A DNA stretch of 64,000 nucleotides, taken from contig JAEWKZ010000093.1 of assembly GCA_023393525.1 (NCBI GenBank), positions 1 to 64,000 on the forward strand, written 5' to 3'. Shown here in pieces: positions 1 to 7,114 of the stretch. The DNA is from Pseudomonadota bacterium. Lineage in GTDB: Bacteria; Desulfobacterota; Desulfovibrionia; Desulfovibrionales; Desulfomicrobiaceae. The notes under the pieces were generated by a model, which saw only the letters and a list, made by a program, of their open reading frames with translations, did not search any database and had not been told where the DNA came from. The position numbers and the translations under genes are program-made. The stretch's first letter is position 1; each line of letters opens with the position of its first letter.

Positions 1-419
1 GGTCAAAAATGTCAGGAGCTACCTGCGGAGCCGCCAGAGAAGGCCCTCGATTGTTCAGAAGTATTTCCACGGGCAACATGTTCGATACGCAGCCTAAAAT
101 GTTAACTGTTTAGGGCTCGGAGTAATATTTCTCGATATCGGATCAATTGAAGATATTGCTGAAATTGTTGGCAAGTGAAAAAACGCTAGCAAGATATTTC
201 AGCGGACCCAAACACTCCACGGCATTTTGCCCATTCCTTCGGCATTGATGCGCAAACGTCGCTTCTAGTTCGAGCTCGCCGAACATGGGCGTTATGACTT
301 TTTTTTGGCGATTCTCGTGTGGTTTTTTTGTGGGTTTTTGAACCCACGGGAACCCACGCGAGACTACGCGAAGCTGCGTAACTAGCTGAAATACAGTGGG
401 GTAAAGCGGCATTCATCGT
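1..419. other. terminal segment of an integrated element, no gene recognised
   Basis: These bases lie left of a partial tRNA-Asp and read as the end of an integrated element whose body is outside the window. A short open frame from base 2 to about 94 on the plus strand could be the C-terminus of a gene cut by the window edge, but nothing in it is recognisable. Two minus-strand frames in 143-416 have no family features and unremarkable composition. The stretch also holds short direct and inverted repeats (see 340-358) and an imperfect palindrome at 364-379. Assignment to an element rests on the tRNA fragment, not on any mobility gene seen here. Confidence 0.4.
340..358. repeat. two direct copies of GAACCCACG, first one in a hairpin
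   Basis: GAACCCACG occurs at 340-348 and again at 350-358. The first copy also pairs with GTGGGTT at 330-336 to form a short hairpin. Paired short repeats about 60-80 bases from a tRNA attachment site resemble arm-type binding sites of tyrosine integrases. That reading is an inference; no integrase is visible in the window. Confidence 0.3.
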
Positions 420-465
420 CCTGTCACGCCGGAGGCCGTGGGTTCGAGTCCCATCGGCCCCGCCA
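420..465 (+). other. 3' half of tRNA-Asp(GTC), probable attachment site
   Basis: The sequence from the anticodon loop (CTGTCAC, anticodon GTC) through the 3' anticodon arm, variable loop, T-arm (GGTTCGAGTC) and acceptor 3' strand GGCCCCGCCA matches a tRNA-Asp. The 5' half is absent: the bases before 420 do not pair with the acceptor or anticodon strands. A truncated tRNA of this kind, followed by the gene's own terminator, is what remains at the distal end when an element integrates into a tRNA gene and restores the full gene at its other end. The fragment cannot make a functional tRNA. Confidence 0.8.
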
Positions 466-475
466 AAGAAATCAA

Positions 476-513
476 GGGTTTAAGGTCAAATGACCTTAAA
501 CCCTTTTTCTTTT
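476..513 (+). terminator. rho-independent terminator of the tRNA-Asp gene
   Basis: A perfect 13-bp stem (476-488 with 491-503) has a two-base loop and is followed by a T-rich tract at 504-513. It lies 10 bases after the CCA end of the tRNA fragment, so it is probably the original terminator of the split tRNA gene. Confidence 0.85.
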
Positions 514-514
514 G

Positions 515-580
515 TGGACGACGGGGTGGGGCGAATGGACAAAACTGGCGAAATGGACTGAATGGACGCTGTGGACTTGG
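515..580. repeat. array of TGGAC units with 9-base period (left arm)
   Basis: TGGAC occurs at 515, 536, 554, 563 and 572, all spaced by multiples of 9 or with a degenerate unit between. The unit reads roughly AATGGACxx. On the plus strand it would translate as a Trp-Thr-x repeat, but no coding signal supports this. The array is the inverted counterpart of 639-675. Together they lie between the tRNA terminator and the 3' end of the four-helix-bundle gene. Confidence 0.75.
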
Positions 581-638
581 CCAAGAAAACGTGAGTTGGC
601 GGTTTTTTTCGTTCATTTTTTGATTCAGCTCGTTGCCC

Positions 639-675
639 GGTCCATTGGGTCCATTCATTCCATTGGGCCCATTGG
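639..675. repeat. array of GTCCATT units with exact 9-base period (right arm)
   Basis: CCATT begins at 642, 651, 660 and 669, an exact 9-base period, within units like GTCCATTGG. It is in the opposite orientation to the array at 515-580, with about 60 bases between. TGAATGGAC in the complement of this arm pairs perfectly with GTCCATTCA in the complement of the other arm, so a transcript could fold into a long hairpin in several registers. Confidence 0.75.
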
Positions 676-708
676 CACTATTCAGCCCGCTGCGCCCAGC
701 CGGGCGGC

Positions 709-1381
709 TTACTCCTTCTCCCCTCTTCCGCGTTCTTTCCGGCAATCAGTGCGTACTCGGTACAGGCGCTCCGTAAACCCGCCTTCGTTTATGAAGGCAC
801 GGACCAGTGACGCAAGCTGGCGGTCCAGCAGGACGCAGGTGATTTCGATGAGAGTCAGGGCCGCGTTGGCGACGATGTCCTGATAACCGGGATGGGCCGT
901 GCGAGTTTCGACAGCCAGTAGCGGCTTGTTCTGAAGAGCGCCTGCACCCTCCCCTTGCGATCCGGCATGCTCCTTGTGCAACGCTTCACCCCTGACTTCC
1001 CGCGCCCATGCGGCCACCTCGTCGGCAGTCACGCATCGCCTGGCCACCAGGGAGGCGCGACGCGGATCGTCGGCGGGCCATTGAGGCAGGCCGCGCTGGC
1101 GCAAAAAAATCCTCATAATCGAGAAGCGGTTCCTCAAGGCTGGCCCGGGCCACGCTGCTCAGCTTGAGTGCCGTTTTCTTGGATGTCCCGCTGGCCTCGC
1201 TGCCTTCGGCGATGTTCTGCACTCCGCCACGCGACGCCCGGATGATCTGATCGCGCGTACGGCTGCCCACGGGGACATAACGCGCGCAAAACCGCGCCGT
1301 GACGTCATAGCACAGCCGCGCAAGCTGGAATGGCTTCAGCTTTCTGTACCCGCCATGCCTGGCAGTGATCGCCTCCGCCAC
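709..1381 (-). pseudogene. four-helix-bundle (S23/bAvd-like) protein with suffix domain, frameshifted
   Basis: The reading starts at 1381 (GGYRKLKPFQ...). It contains the conserved block QIIRASRGGVQNIAEGSEA of the four-helix-bundle family found in 23S rRNA intervening sequences and as Avd-like accessory proteins. After LLDYEDF the frame is lost at a run of seven A (1103-1109 on the plus strand). It resumes in another frame as LRQRGLPQWP and runs to 709, ending in a typical suffix (LLDRQLASL, EGGFTERLYRVRT). With six bases in the run the protein would be one chain of about 224 residues, the expected length. The lesion may be a real mutation, a slippage site or a base-call error. The function of this family is unknown beyond RNA- or protein-binding suggestions. 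The facing 9-base arrays lie just past its stop codon. Confidence 0.75.
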
Positions 1382-1459
1382 GCCCTTTCAAAGCGACGAC
1401 TCCTGCCTTCGATGAGCGGCGTCGGCCCACCGCCCAATGACCACTCTGCCCGCAAGGTC

Positions 1460-2446
1460 TCACGGGATGTCGATCTCCCGGACCACCGAGATCACGTCCT
1501 TTCCGGATCTGGTCAGGCGGAATTCACCCCGGTACCGGCCAGGAATCCAGGCCGTTCCGCGTTTCTTTCCGACATAGCGCATGGCCTGGGCTTGATTTCG
1601 CTCCTGGGTCTTACGGGATTCGGCCAGGACCTGATTGTCGGGTCCCGTAAGCCGCACGGTCCAGACATCCCCTGTCTGAGGCCCGAAAGCCTGTACGCCG
1701 AAGACCAGAACGGTCGGCGGGTCCGCGCGGTCTTCGATCCACCCCTCGCGGCGCAACAGGGTGATGGAATCCTTGGGCGGCGCGTCGAAGAACCCGGCTT
1801 CGAGCAGTCCGCTGGACTGATAGCGCAACACCGGAGATTCAAGGGCGAGCCAACTCCACAGCGGCTGGCGACGCGCTTCGCACCCGTTGGAGCAATCCCC
1901 GGTGAACGGATCCACGAACCGCCCCTCATCGCGCACGCTGATCTCCAGATGCGGAAATTCCGTGACTCCGGACAGCCCGATCAGTCCGAGTCTTTGCCCG
2001 GCCCGGACAAACTGGCCTGGCCGCACGGCCACGGAACCTTGGCGCAAATGGCTGTACTGGGTCTCGTATCCACCGTCATGAACCACAACCACGCCGTTGC
2101 CGGCCTCGCGGTTCCTGACCGACGCCATGCCGCGCACGGAAATCTCCCCTTCGGGCTCCCCGTCCCGCACGGCCCGCACCACGCCGTCGGCCACGGCCAG
2201 CACGGGAACCCCGCGCTCCATGTCGGCGTAGGAAACCCGGATGTCGGTTCCTGTGTGCCCATTGTAGGAAAGGAAGCCGCAAAGATAATCCGCGTAACGC
2301 TCCGACGCGTCGTGGTCGAAGTAGTTCTGCGTGAAGCACGTCTGCGCCTCGGAGCAGTCCACGGGCAGGCGCATGGAAAAACCCAGACCGGAAGCCGGCA
2401 GAAGCACAAACGTCGCAACGCCAAGAAGTATTCCGAAAATAATCAT
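1460..2446 (-). CDS. M23 (LytM-type) peptidase-like envelope protein
   Basis: Membrane-anchored or exported protein related to M23 zinc endopeptidases that cut peptidoglycan cross-bridges. The start chosen at 2446 puts a hydrophobic segment (MIIFGILLGVATFVLL) at the N-terminus. A GTG at 2551 would add 35 basic residues without a clear ribosome site. Counted from that GTG, the first zinc ligands are His99 and Asp103 in GHTGTDIR, and YSHL follows at 166-169. The last motif is FPHLEISVR, with Glu where the family usually has a second His (HxH). Zinc binding or activity may therefore be altered, or the protein may be a regulator like other degenerate LytM proteins. A C-terminal region of about 120 residues after the peptidase fold is unassigned. 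The gene was probably next to the small exported protein gene ending at 5094 before the IS66 insertion separated them. Confidence 0.8.
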   Translation of the reverse strand: MIIFGILLGVATFVLLPASGLGFSMRLPVDCSEAQTCFTQNYFDHDASERYADYLCGFLSYNGHTGTDIRVSYADMERGVPVLAVADGVVRAVRDGEPEGEISVRGMASVRNREAGNGVVVVHDGGYETQYSHLRQGSVAVRPGQFVRAGQRLGLIGLSGVTEFPHLEISVRDEGRFVDPFTGDCSNGCEARRQPLWSWLALESPVLRYQSSGLLEAGFFDAPPKDSITLLRREGWIEDRADPPTVLVFGVQAFGPQTGDVWTVRLTGPDNQVLAESRKTQERNQAQAMRYVGKKRGTAWIPGRYRGEFRLTRSGKDVISVVREIDIP

Positions 2447-2678
2447 TCCCGGATGTGTCTTGCGCCTTTTAACAAATCTCAAATCACCGCGATTGCGGCC
2501 TCCACGACCATGATACGCGTCAAGCCAGGAATTTCGCACCAGCACCTCCACCGCTCTTTATCCATCACAATGTCATCGCGGTCCCCTGACCCTGTGAAAC
2601 AGCGAGCAACGACGAGTCGCGCTTCGTGGCCGCGAAAAATGCGCGCCCAACCGACCGCATTGCCGTCATTTCCTGCCG

Positions 2679-2690
2679 CGCTGGCTCAAA
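2679..2690. repeat. left copy of 12-bp direct repeat flanking the IS66 element
   Basis: CGCTGGCTCAAA lies directly against the left inverted end at 2691 and recurs directly against the right end at 5098-5109. It is the target duplication. IS66 elements usually duplicate 8 bp, so 12 identical bases is longer than expected. Confidence 0.8.
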
Positions 2691-2718
2691 GTAAGCGCTC
2701 AGACATCCGCATCTTCCA
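2691..2718 (+). repeat. left inverted repeat of the IS66 element
   Basis: A 28-bp end starting GTAAGCGCTC and ending ATCTTCCA. It matches the complement of 5070-5097 at 23 of 28 positions. GTAAGCG is the usual tip of IS66-family elements. Confidence 0.88.
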
Positions 2719-2752
2719 CGGGTGTGTCTGATGTGCGATAGGGGCAGGAGTT

Positions 2753-4342
2753 CTATTGTTTGCGCGGCTTGGGCTTTGGGAGGCTTGGGAGAAGGGATTT
2801 GTCTACGTGCTGCGGCATGAGTGCCCACATGTCTTCCGTGGTCTGCGCGGCGGGGAATCGCTCGAAGAGGAATTTCAGGTAGGCTTGGGGCTCGATCTCA
2901 TTGGCCTTGGCGGTTTCGACCAGGGAAAAGAGCATGGCGCTGGCGTCAGCGCCCTTGGGGACTCCGGCAAAGAGCCAGTTTTTCCGGCCCAGTGCCACGG
3001 GACGGATGGCGTTCTCTGCCGCATTGTTGTCGGGCGTGAGCAAGCCACAGTCCACGTAGCGCACGGCCCGGCTCCACTGGTTGCGGGCGTAGGTCATGGC
3101 CTGCCCGAGCAGGCTCTTGGGCGGGACGTGTTCGATGCGCTCATCGAGGATGGCCCGTATCGCGTCGAGGATGGGCACGGCCTGCTCCCTGCGTTTGACG
3201 ACCTTTTCTTCCGGTTCCAGTTCTTTGATATTGTGCTCGACCTTGTAAAGCAGGCCGATGAGATCCAGAATCTCCTTGGCCGTCCCGTGCGTGATCTTCT
3301 TTGAGGTCGCTTTCTGGACATCCATGAACTTACGACGGATGTGGGCCATGCAACCGACATGGATGATGCCGTCCGATTCGCCGAGAGCCTGGTATCCGGA
3401 GTAGCCGTCGGTCTGGATGTGGCCCTTGTACTCGCCCAGGTACTCCCTAGGGACGGAGCCCGACCTGGTTGGATCGTAGCGATAGACCACGGTCGGCCGA
3501 TCTGGGTTGCCGCCACGGAAGAGCCACAGGTACGACGTCGAGGTGTCGGGTCGTCCCGGTTCCTTGAGGACTTGCAGAGTGGTTTCGTCCATGTTGATGA
3601 CCGGGCCGGATCGGATCTCCGCCTGGAACAGTTCATGGAGCGGCTCCAGCGCCTTGGCCACAGCCATGGCCCACCCGGACATGGAATGACGAGGTATGTC
3701 CACGCCCAAGCGGGCAAACTGCTTGGTCTGGCGGTAGAACGGCATGGCATCGACGAACTTTGCTGTGATGACCTGAGCCAACAGGTTCGGAGTGGCCATG
3801 CCCTTGGGGATGATTTGCGGCGGCATGGGCGCGATGCGCACCACCGGCATGCCTTCCTCGCCGTCACAGGCCGGGCAGGCGTACTTCGGGCGGATATGGC
3901 GCTCGGCCTGCATGATGGCCGGGACGTAATCGAGCTTTTCGGAGACTTCTTCGCCGATGCGCTTCAGGCAGGCCCCACAGGCGCAGACCTTCAGGTCTTC
4001 TGGCAGATCGTGGATAATTTCTATGCGCGGCAGGTGATCCGGTAGAGGCTTGCGTCCCCGCTTGGCTCTGGTGTGGGCCGGAACCTCGACGACGGGCACT
4101 TCCACCGGCTTGGCCTCAGCGATCCTGACGATGGGGAGCGGCAGAATGCCCTGGTAGAGGTCTTTGGATTTCTCGGACTTGGGAGCGTACAGGGCTGCCT
4201 GTAACAGCGCTACGCGATCTTGGAGATGGTTGATTTGCTGGTAGCAGTCACAGACCAGATGCTTGAGTTGCCCGACGTCATCGGGAAGATTTTTGATGTC
4301 TCCCACGCAAATGCACTTAGCAATAATATATTGAAATAGCAA
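2753..4342 (-). CDS. tnpC: IS66 transposase TnpC
   Basis: DDE transposase of the IS66 family, which catalyses cutting and strand transfer of the element ends. At 529 residues it has the usual length. An N-terminal helical, leucine-rich region is followed by a zinc-finger region (CACGACLKR and CPAC) and the catalytic domain. That domain shows Asp in INMDETTLQVL, Asp in HIQTDGYSGYQAL and Glu in NNAAENAIRPVALGRKNW. It is the last of three genes on the minus strand, 11 bases after tnpB, and would be translated from the same transcript. No internal stop or frameshift is seen. Confidence 0.95.
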   Translation of the reverse strand: MLFQYIIAKCICVGDIKNLPDDVGQLKHLVCDCYQQINHLQDRVALLQAALYAPKSEKSKDLYQGILPLPIVRIAEAKPVEVPVVEVPAHTRAKRGRKPLPDHLPRIEIIHDLPEDLKVCACGACLKRIGEEVSEKLDYVPAIMQAERHIRPKYACPACDGEEGMPVVRIAPMPPQIIPKGMATPNLLAQVITAKFVDAMPFYRQTKQFARLGVDIPRHSMSGWAMAVAKALEPLHELFQAEIRSGPVINMDETTLQVLKEPGRPDTSTSYLWLFRGGNPDRPTVVYRYDPTRSGSVPREYLGEYKGHIQTDGYSGYQALGESDGIIHVGCMAHIRRKFMDVQKATSKKITHGTAKEILDLIGLLYKVEHNIKELEPEEKVVKRREQAVPILDAIRAILDERIEHVPPKSLLGQAMTYARNQWSRAVRYVDCGLLTPDNNAAENAIRPVALGRKNWLFAGVPKGADASAMLFSLVETAKANEIEPQAYLKFLFERFPAAQTTEDMWALMPQHVDKSLLPSLPKPKPRKQ

Positions 4343-4353
4343 GGATTTTATTG

Positions 4354-4704
4354 CTAAAGGACTGATTTGTAGTGCAGCCTTTGGTGCGCTCCTTGCGGCG
4401 TGAGTGTGAGACCATCAAGGAGCCAGCCGAGCTGTTGCGGGGTGATGTTCATGACCTCGGGCGCCTGCTCGGGCCAGCAGAATCGATGCTTTTCCAGGCG
4501 CTTGTGCCAGAGGCAGAAGCCGTTGCGGTCCCAGTACAGCACCTTGATGGCGTCACGCCTGCGATTGCAGAAGACGAAGAGGTGCCCGGAGAAAGGGTCC
4601 AGATCAAGGATGCCCTGGACCGTCGTGCTCAGCCTGTCGATACCGGCACGCATGTCCGTGGTGCCGGGGGCAAGATAGACCTTGGCCGCAGGCATCCTCA
4701 GCAT
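4354..4704 (-). CDS. tnpB: IS66 accessory protein TnpB (Orf2)
   Basis: A 116-residue protein of the IS66 Orf2 family. Family hallmarks are KVYLAPGTTDMRAGIDRL near the start, HLFVFCNRRRDAIKVLYWDRNG in the middle (two adjacent stretches) and WLLDGL near the end. In IS66 elements this protein is needed for transposition, but its biochemical role is not established. Its start overlaps the end of tnpA by 7 bases, consistent with coupled translation. Confidence 0.95.
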   Translation of the reverse strand: MLRMPAAKVYLAPGTTDMRAGIDRLSTTVQGILDLDPFSGHLFVFCNRRRDAIKVLYWDRNGFCLWHKRLEKHRFCWPEQAPEVMNITPQQLGWLLDGLTLTPQGAHQRLHYKSVL

Positions 4705-5021
4705 CGAGGCTCCAGCACGGACAACAGCCGGGTCAGCGTAGCCTCGTCGAAGTCAGCCGGGATATCGAGAGCGTAACGGTTACCGACCAGCAACCCGATG
4801 GACGGAGCCTTCGCGGCCAGAGTGAACGGGAGTGGGACGATCGCGGGCGTTGCAGTTTCCACAGGCGACTCTGGCGGGTACTTCTTGGTCCAATACCCGA
4901 ACCTGCTTGAGGACAACCCGTGAACACGGCAATAACGGCCTTTGGACAGACCGCTTTCGCGCCATTGCTGAACGTGCTCATGCCAAAAAGCAGCACGGCG
5001 CTCAAAATACGTGGATACCAT
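4698..5021 (-). CDS. tnpA: IS66 accessory protein TnpA (Orf1)
   Basis: A 107-residue first protein of the element. The N-terminal half is a helix-turn-helix-like region (FWHEHVQQWRESGLSKGRYC, then GLSSSRFGYWTKKY) that probably binds DNA. The C-terminal half is a short conserved tail ending LLSVLEPRC. A ribosome site (GGAGG) precedes the start at 5021. The gene is complete. Confidence 0.92.
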   Translation of the reverse strand: MVSTYFERRAAFWHEHVQQWRESGLSKGRYCRVHGLSSSRFGYWTKKYPPESPVETATPAIVPLPFTLAAKAPSIGLLVGNRYALDIPADFDEATLTRLLSVLEPRC

Positions 5022-5069
5022 GATAACCTCCTTGAATCGGAGGTCTACTATCTCATAGGTTGAAATTAT

Positions 5070-5097
5070 TGGAAGATGGGGTTTGCAGAGCGCTTAC
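5070..5097 (-). repeat. right inverted repeat of the IS66 element
   Basis: This is the partner of 2691-2718, read on the minus strand. Its tip contains TAA, which is in frame with the interrupted gene coming from 5483 and acts as its stop codon at 5094-5096. Confidence 0.88.
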
Positions 5098-5483
5098 CGC
5101 TGGCTCAAAAGCAGGTACAACAGCCCCATCTTGCCCGCAGATCGAACCGCTTGATCGAAAGATGGGTCATCCTTGTCATGCAGTTCTGCCGCTCTTTGAG
5201 CATCCCGCATATAACGATGCAGCCGTTCAGCGGGAACACGAGTTTCGCAATGGGACGCATCCCATCGCACCTGAACGCTGTCGTCATCCAATGCGGTGAC
5301 ATACCCGGACTCGATGCTGACGGCGCTTCCTTGAATCACGACGACATGCGCCCTGTCGCCTTTGCTCCAGGGCATGTCCGCCGCGCACGAAATCGATGTT
5401 ATGGTCAAGAGGAATAATACGCACGTAAAAATCAGAATCGAAATCGTTGATGAAGAGTTCCATTTTCTTTCAAAAAAAGGCAT
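5094..5483 (-). CDS. small exported protein of unknown function, 3' end altered by IS66
   Basis: The 129-residue product starts at ATG 5483, with CGGGGGTG five bases upstream. A hydrophobic segment (about residues 11-33) ending SISCAA looks like a signal peptide or anchor. The mature part begins with a strand-rich stretch (WSKGDRAHVVVIQGSAVSIE, then GYVTALDDDSVQVRWD) resembling a small SH3-like barrel, followed by a helical tail. Joining the flanks of the IS66 element restores an original ending SQRGRK; the present gene ends SQR because the IS tip supplies TAA. Only three residues are lost, so the protein may still work. The family was not recognised. Confidence 0.6.
   Translation of the reverse strand: MPFFERKWNSSSTISILIFTCVLFLLTITSISCAADMPWSKGDRAHVVVIQGSAVSIESGYVTALDDDSVQVRWDASHCETRVPAERLHRYMRDAQRAAELHDKDDPSFDQAVRSAGKMGLLYLLLSQR
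5098..5109. repeat. right copy of 12-bp direct repeat flanking the IS66 element
   Basis: CGCTGGCTCAAA, identical to 2679-2690, directly follows the right inverted end. Confidence 0.8.
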
Positions 5484-5803
5484 CTGCGCACCCCCGCAAT
5501 GAAAACCAGAGAAAACGCACCTCATTATTCACAAAGAACAAATATATAGGATTTCTAATTTTTTGAAATAATGAAAACAGTGACAAGAAGCATGCAAAAC
5601 CTAGTACAAAATACGTACTCACATGACGCGAAAATACTGAACCCAGCGAATGTCTTCAGGAATGGCGAGCATCAACAAAAGACGTTCACGAGCGCCGTCC
5701 TCTCGCGGATTCATGGATCTGCGCAATCAAAAAGGGCCGGAATTCCTTCCGACCCCTTGTGCGAATCAATACGGTGATGCTCGGGCGCGACCGCCGCCAT
5801 GCC
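5484..5803. other. intergenic region, AT-rich, one terminator
   Basis: This stretch separates the leftward small exported gene from the leftward TRAP operon. Bases 5526-5600 are clearly richer in A and T than the surroundings and probably hold the promoter of the small gene. The right part holds the TRAP terminator at 5727-5758. A plus-strand open frame at 5571-5777 has no ribosome site or family features and is not called. Confidence 0.5.
5727..5758 (-). terminator. rho-independent terminator of the TRAP operon
   Basis: On the minus strand GGGGTCGGAA pairs with TTCCGGCCCT around a GGAA loop and is followed by TTTTGATTG. It lies about 45 bases after the dctM stop codon. Confidence 0.75.
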
Positions 5804-7114
5804 CTACATGAGCGACGGCAGAAAGGTCACGATCCGAGGGATGAGAAAAAGGAGCGCAATGCCGGCGACCGTGGCCACCAGAAAGGGGTAGATGCCACGA
5901 AAGATGGATTCCAGACTGATGTTCTGCTTCATGGCCGTGGTCACGCCGTAGACCACGTAGACATTGATGCCCACGGGGGGGGTGATGACCCCCATCTCCG
6001 TGACCAGCACGATGATGACCCCGAACCAGATGGGATCGTAGCCAAGATCCATGACCACGGGGTAGAAGACCGGCACCGTCAGCATGATCATGGCCAGAGA
6101 ATCCATGAAGCATCCGCCGACGAAATAGATCAGCACGATGATGGCCATGACCGCCAGGGCCGGAATTTCAAGACCGCCGATATAGCTTGCCGTGGTGAAG
6201 GGAATGCGGGTCACGGCCAGGAATTTGCCGAAAACCACGGCTCCGGCCACCAGGAAGAGAATCATGCACGAGGTGCGCAGCGTTTCTTCCAGCGACTTCA
6301 TGATCAGCCGCCAGTTCAGTTGCCGCCGCGCAAGGCCCAGCACCAGGACGCTCACCGCGCCCACCGAGGCCGCTTCCGTGGGCGTGAACCAGCCCTTGAA
6401 CAGACCCGCCAGGACCACGGCGAAGATGATCAGGGTGTCGGTCAGCCCGGTCAGGGACCTGAACCTGGCCGCCCAGGAGAAATGTTCGGCCACGGGGCCG
6501 TATTCGGGATGGCGGCGGCAGGTGACATAGACGGCGCACAGGAAGAGCGCGGTCAGCAGAAAGGCGGGCATGATGCCGGCCACGAAGAGCTTGCCGATGG
6601 ATTGCTCGGTCAGCACCCCGTAGATGATGAGCACCACGCTCGGGGGCATGATCATGCCGAGTCCGCCGCCCGCAGCCACCGCTCCCGCCGCCAGACGGTC
6701 ACGGTATCCGAAGCGCTTCATCTCCGGAATGGCCACCGTGGCCATGGTCGCGGCCGTGGCCGGACTTGACCCGCAGACCGCGCCGAAGGCGGTGCAGGCC
6801 GAAACCGTGGCCATGGCCAAACCGCCTCGGATGTGTCCGAAAAAGTGATAGGCCGTGGAGAAAAGCCGCCTGCTGATGCCGGCATTGAAGGCCAGCTGTC
6901 CCATGAGAATGAAGAGCGGGATGGTGGTCAGGTCGTAGGAGACAAAGACCTCGTACATGCTGCGGCTGAGCATGTTCAATCCGCCCTGAACGGAAGTCAG
7001 CACCGAAAAGCCCACCAAGCCGACCACGCCCATGACAAAGGCCACGGGCATGCGCGTGGCGAAAAGCAGGAGCATGATCGCGATGCCCAGAAATCCGATT
7101 CCAGCCGGGCTCAT
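5804..7114 (-). CDS. dctM: TRAP transporter large permease DctM
   Basis: Large membrane subunit (436 residues) of a TRAP transporter, which forms the sodium-coupled path for a carboxylate-type substrate delivered by the periplasmic DctP. The start at 7114 overlaps the dctQ stop in ATGA and gives the usual start MSPAGIGFLGIAIMLLLF. A longer upstream reading lies over dctQ and is rejected. About a dozen hydrophobic segments are visible. Family motifs include TIPLFILMGQLAFNAG, the GSSPATAATMATVAIPEM region, MIMPPSVVLIIYGVLTEQS and FTPTEAASVGA. It is the last gene of tetR-dctP-dctQ-dctM and ends just before a terminator. The substrate cannot be read from the sequence. Confidence 0.93.
   Translation of the reverse strand: MSPAGIGFLGIAIMLLLFATRMPVAFVMGVVGLVGFSVLTSVQGGLNMLSRSMYEVFVSYDLTTIPLFILMGQLAFNAGISRRLFSTAYHFFGHIRGGLAMATVSACTAFGAVCGSSPATAATMATVAIPEMKRFGYRDRLAAGAVAAGGGLGMIMPPSVVLIIYGVLTEQSIGKLFVAGIMPAFLLTALFLCAVYVTCRRHPEYGPVAEHFSWAARFRSLTGLTDTLIIFAVVLAGLFKGWFTPTEAASVGAVSVLVLGLARRQLNWRLIMKSLEETLRTSCMILFLVAGAVVFGKFLAVTRIPFTTASYIGGLEIPALAVMAIIVLIYFVGGCFMDSLAMIMLTVPVFYPVVMDLGYDPIWFGVIIVLVTEMGVITPPVGINVYVVYGVTTAMKQNISLESIFRGIYPFLVATVAGIALLFLIPRIVTFLPSLM

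Larger units (their letters stand above)
2691..5097 (-). mobile_element. complete IS66-family insertion sequence
   Basis: A 2407-bp element is bounded by GTAAGCGCTC-type inverted ends and a 12-bp direct repeat. It carries tnpA, tnpB and tnpC in that order on the minus strand. All three frames are open and the ends match at 23 of 28 positions, so it may be active. It landed in the last codons of the small exported protein gene (5094-5483). The inverted end itself supplies that gene's new stop codon. Confidence 0.93.

Noticed and set aside
330..348. Hairpin GTGGGTT/AACCCAC as a terminator
   Set aside because: On neither strand does a T tract follow the stem; the T run lies before it on the plus strand.
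515..675. CRISPR array
   Set aside because: Repeat units are about 5-7 bases with a 9-base period and two orientations; there are no 25-35 base repeats, unique spacers or cas genes.
512..883. Plus-strand open frame with Trp-Thr-x repeats over the 9-base array
   Set aside because: It is a by-product of the period-9 repeats; it has no ribosome site and continues antisense over the four-helix-bundle gene without family features.
1355..2731. Long plus-strand open frame antisense to the M23-like gene
   Set aside because: It is rich in His, Pro, Arg and Gly with no family features and runs into the IS66 end; a GC-rich shadow of the minus-strand gene.
5571..5777. Plus-strand open frame between the IS66 target gene and the TRAP operon
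   Set aside because: No ribosome site or recognisable domain, and it overlaps the TRAP terminator.
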